Positions 60,286-64,000 of a stretch of 64,000 bases of DNA are shown in pieces (the first letter of the stretch is position 1; the number at the start of each line of letters is the position of its first letter). The position numbers and the translations under genes are program-made. The DNA is from Gnetum montanum (taxonomy: Eukaryota > Streptophyta > Gnetopsida > Gnetales > Gnetaceae), in NCBI GenBank assembly GCA_015680685.1, contig MNCI01008985.1, positions 292,514 through 356,513 of the forward strand, in the 5' to 3' direction. The notes below the pieces were generated by a model that saw nothing but the letters and a program-made list of their open reading frames with translations, made no database searches and had not been told where the DNA came from.

Positions 60286-60485
60286 TAAAACCAAATTAAA
60301 TTAGAAATGACGCAAAAAAGAAAACAAGAATTTCTATAGTATAAGTAAAAGAGGAGGCATAACAAACCAAAAAGAAAGAAAAATTCATGTATCAAGGGTT
60401 CCAAAGGTAAAAAAGTGGTACATCAAAAAGAGGAATAAAGCATTCAAAAAAAATTTCAAAGACTAAAGATACATAAAGAATTCTA
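60286..60485 (+). pseudogene. Rest of the short internal region of the D element
   Basis: Continues 35337 after element C. It shares blocks with 31051-31230 (AAACCAAATTA, AAAGAGGAATAA-type text). No frame survives. Confidence 0.5.
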
Positions 60486-63400
60486 CATTCCTTATATTTC
60501 TTTCTCAAATAATGATTGAGTGACATTCTTAATCATCCTTATTATAATGTGTTTACATAATAATATCACTCATCTAATTTCAAATTAGTCTATATCTTAG
60601 TCAATAGTTATTTTTTAAGTCTCTAAGGTTGCATTGCTAAAATCACTTCACTTTGTCCCTTAAGTCTTTTCCCAATGATGATGGATTGATCCCCTTAAGT
60701 ACCTAAGGTTTATAATATTTCAAATTCATCCTTGTTTAAATTTCATGATCCTACTTCAAAAATTATTATTGATAGTTAATATTAATTGTTGTAGATATTT
60801 TATCTATAACTGTGATATATTCTTGAAGAAAGCTTCTCAAATCACATATTGAGTACTTTCTTTAATAATTATATCCATAAAAAATAACGTATTAGTATTT
60901 TCCATACATAATTACTAAATTTTATATTTAATGATCTTGCTAAAATATCTTAGGTTATTCCAAACCAATGTTATTGTCTCTAAAATTTTTATTATTTCTC
61001 CATTTTAATTTTGTAATTTTTTCTTGAATTTGACATATCACATTTGAAAGTTTCACAATTAATTAATCTACTATAAAGGTCTAAATCTTACATCATGCCC
61101 CACTAGTTTTTTAATGAAAGTTTTAGAAAGTATACTAAGAAAGTATGTAAAGTACCTATACACCTTATGGAGAGAATTCTTAGATGCTCACATCATAAAT
61201 ATGATGCAAGGCTCCTTTATAAGCACAATAAGTGCAAAGTATTGGTTGATAATGCTACTAAATCCCTTTCATTTAATCATTATTCTTAATTTTCATTTCT
61301 TAATTTACTATTAATTCATGAATTTTACATATTGCATTTGATCTTAGTTAATTGTAACTAATTTTTGTTAATTTGTTGAATTGCATTTTCAATTAGGCTT
61401 GTTTCAACATCTCATGCGTTATTCATACCTTAATGTTATTTTTACTCTCAATTCTAAACCTCTTTCATTCTAGTCCATTAATTCATTATCATCCAATGAT
61501 TCAACATGTTAACTAATTATCATTTGGTTCCCAATACTTTCTCCATTCATGGTACATCTTGCTACAAAGATTTATTCTAGCATGAATCTCAAGGTTGTTA
61601 TTTAATACTAAGCCTTATCTGAATAAATTTGCATTTACTATTAACTATTCATCCATCCATTTCATAGATTGCATGGTTGCAACAAAAAAGATGATTTTGG
61701 TTGATCCTACATTATTTTCTTATTGTTTTTTTTTTTCAAAAATCAAGCTTCAATTCCATCCTCAATCCAACTTGTTCTCATGTCTCACAATCCACTCAAC
61801 ATTAATTATCACTACTAATTTAATATTCAATCCTCCTCCATTCTAGTCCAATAATTGATCTTTAACTATCGATTTCTAAATTTTTTAAGTTGTATTATTA
61901 ATGTCTACTTTCAAACTTTATACTTTAACATAGCCTATGTGAGGTAACAATTCAACCTCATCAGAAACAAATGTTGAACATCTCCTTTACTTATTCTTCT
62001 ACTAGTTCTTCATTGCTTTGTATCTAAATGTTTTTGTTTCTTATTGATTGCTTTGCATCTTTTATACTTCATAACAAATTGCTATTGAAAATTAAAATTT
62101 TCAAATTATATGTTGGAAGAATTTCTTCATTGATTTAAAAACCTCTAATATAGTTGTTATTTCTTAAAAAATCAGCCTAAATTGCATTCCTAAAAATCCT
62201 TATAGCAATATCCTAAAAGTTACACCAAACCTGTATTAATACCCATCTAATTTTCCCAATTCCATTATTGTAGTTTCTAACACATATTCATATGTTTTCT
62301 TTCAATTTCAAAGGCTATATGGCTACTTATCATTGTAGAAAAAATTAACTATTGCATCATGTCACTAGTTCTTTTTTCTTTGTTCATGATGATCAAAGTA
62401 TACAAATAGTCTACAATCATAAATGGCGTATATAAAATTTATAATAATAAATATTAACAATAAATGGACAAGTAATCCACCACCCCAAAGAAAGAATACC
62501 TAAATAGCCATATTACAATTACAAAATAGAGGCATTCCACTCCTATCCCATAGAAACAACCTAAGCATAGACTAGCCCAACTAGCAAATAGATAAAATAA
62601 AATAAAAGCACATAATCCTCCATAAAATTATAGCAACCTACAAAAATTCCTATTTGTCTCAATGTTAAGATTCCTAGTTATAATGTCTCACACTCCCATC
62701 TTGTTTGTCTTAATGTCATTGCTCATCTAATTTCTAATACTTCCTTCTACTATGATAATATCATATTAACTATTAATTTTGCAAACTCTAATAATGCATA
62801 AGAATATCACTTTTTAATATCTTCTCATTTTGTTTGTTTTTTTAGGTGAATCTATTCCTTTAAAATGCTAAGGTTAAACATCATAATTAATTATCCTTAA
62901 AGCAATGTCCCACTCTCTCAACATAGGATAATATTGTCATTTAAATTTCATCTTTATGAATATTTTACATTGAATGTAATTCTAGCTGTTAAATAGGGCT
63001 ACTCAAAAAAGTTGTAATACATGCTTCAATGATTATATCAAATGTAAATTCTTATATGAAAATTCAAGTTTTCCTAGTAATGCACTAACCTTCAAAAAAT
63101 AAAAATTTTCTTTTGTAACTTCCCAGCGTTTTGTATACATTTATTCTTTGTTGTTAACTTATTTCTTTCTAGGTTGCATTACTAAACATGTAACTTGTTT
63201 ACGACTAATCATTGTTGCTCTTGATTGTCTTCCTCTTAGAAAATATTATTGATTTTTTTTTAAGAATACTAGTTATAATCTCTCATAAACCCTTCATATC
63301 TCAATGTTATCAATAATCTAATTTTCTATCTTCCTTCACTACAAATATCACTTTATTTACATGCTATTGCTCATCTAACTTCCATTGTTTTCCATTATAA

Positions 63401-64000
63401 TTTTCTAATTTTTTTTTAAACATTGAAATCCCAATTTCAAACAATGTATTGTTCATCAACCTTTTCACAAGCTCTACTTCTTGATTCCTAATTATATTAT
63501 GAACATAAAGCTAAATATTATACCTTTCTTGTCTAACTATTCAATTTGCAAATCTTGTGATTTACTAGTTTTCAAATATACAAATTTTGTTGCACCATCT
63601 CCTAGGACCATAGACCCTAACATTGATGTTTGATATCAAGTCTAGTTACTTTTCATTTCTATTCCTTCTTCATTTTGAATCCATTCACTTCTTAACTTGC
63701 AAAGTTCTAACTAAAATTTCATTTTACCAAGGCTTCTTATAAAATTTTTCCTCCAATATAAATGTTTAGTAGCTATTCCTTGTCTCTTGGTTATATAATC
63801 TCCATTAATCCATTCAAACACCTAAAATTTATTATTCAACTAGCCTTACACATTAATGTTGTTATTCAACATGGATTATTGGTATTTTCCATATGTGTCT
63901 GTTCTTGATTGTTGATTTATTTGTTTCTCATTTTCAAGATCTTCATCCCAAAATCCATACTCTTCATTTAATTCATAAATCTCATTTCAAGAATAGTTCA
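60486..64000 (+). repeat. AT-rich repeat D, copy 2 (runs off the window)
   Basis: Collinear with 31775-34960: GAGTGACATTCTTAAT at 60527, CCCTTAAGTACCTAAGG at 60693, TATATTCTTGAAGAAAGCTT at 60816 and the TTTGTATACA and CATCTAATTT blocks further on. It is probably the second LTR of the copia-like D element. No gene is supported; the short ORFs are AT-rich noise. Confidence 0.6.

Noticed and set aside
1-64000. tRNA or rRNA genes
   Set aside because: Only primer-binding sites resemble tRNA ends; no cloverleaf or rRNA sequence was seen.

Overview
The window is wholly repetitive DNA from a large-genome land plant, most likely a seed plant. The evidence is Ty3/gypsy elements of Tat/Ogre type and Athila type, Ty1/copia remnants, primer sites matching plant tRNA-Asp and tRNA-iMet, and plant-like TATA boxes and short introns. 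I see no host gene, tRNA, rRNA or CRISPR array. The species is not identifiable from this sequence. Almost every reading frame is broken, mainly by stop codons explained by C-to-T or G-to-A transitions (CAG to TAG, CGA to TGA, TGG to TAG/TGA), as expected for old methylated elements.

Layout. (1) 1-868 and 19624-21650 are the two halves of a minus-strand Athila-type ORF3. The halves are separated by element A (869-19623), an 18.8 kb Tat/Ogre-like element on the plus strand with 1.75-1.85 kb LTRs, gag-protease, a long protease-RT interval, pol with RT, RNase H, a second RNase H and integrase, two short-repeat arrays and a 3' LTR. (2) 21651 to about 29600 is the rest of the Athila-type element carrying that ORF3 (element B3, minus strand): 3' spacer, integrase, RNase H, RT, protease, gag. 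(3) About 29720-30710 is a Ty1/copia 3' end with its LTR. It is followed by an AT-rich copia-like repeat (D) present twice (about 31261-35001 and 60486-64000) around a very short internal region with a tRNA-iMet primer site. (4) Nested inside D's internal region is element C (35338-60280, minus strand), an Athila relative that keeps gag and ORF3 but has lost pol. Inside C's ORF3 lies element B1 (36923-53413, plus strand), and inside B1's 5' LTR lies element B2 (37562-46079, minus strand). Target-site duplications can be read for A, C, B1 and B2.

The most interesting feature is a spliced gene on the antisense strand of element A (11836 to 7055). It sits between protease and reverse transcriptase, the place where Ogre elements carry an intron. 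It has its own consensus TATA box, an ATG in good context, and about eight exons joined by GT-AG introns. The reading frame is kept across the first three junctions, the third with a chosen acceptor. The predicted product of about 1,100 residues has a basic nuclear-signal-like stretch, acidic repeats and a C-terminal coiled coil. Antisense extra ORFs are known in Tat-lineage elements such as Grande and Retand, but I do not know of this position and multi-exon structure being described.

Other points of note are exchanged palindromic arrays upstream of the TATA box in otherwise related LTRs, nearly coincident RT/RNase H deletion breakpoints in B1 and B2, and five assembly artefacts where a single N separates two copies of the same sequence.
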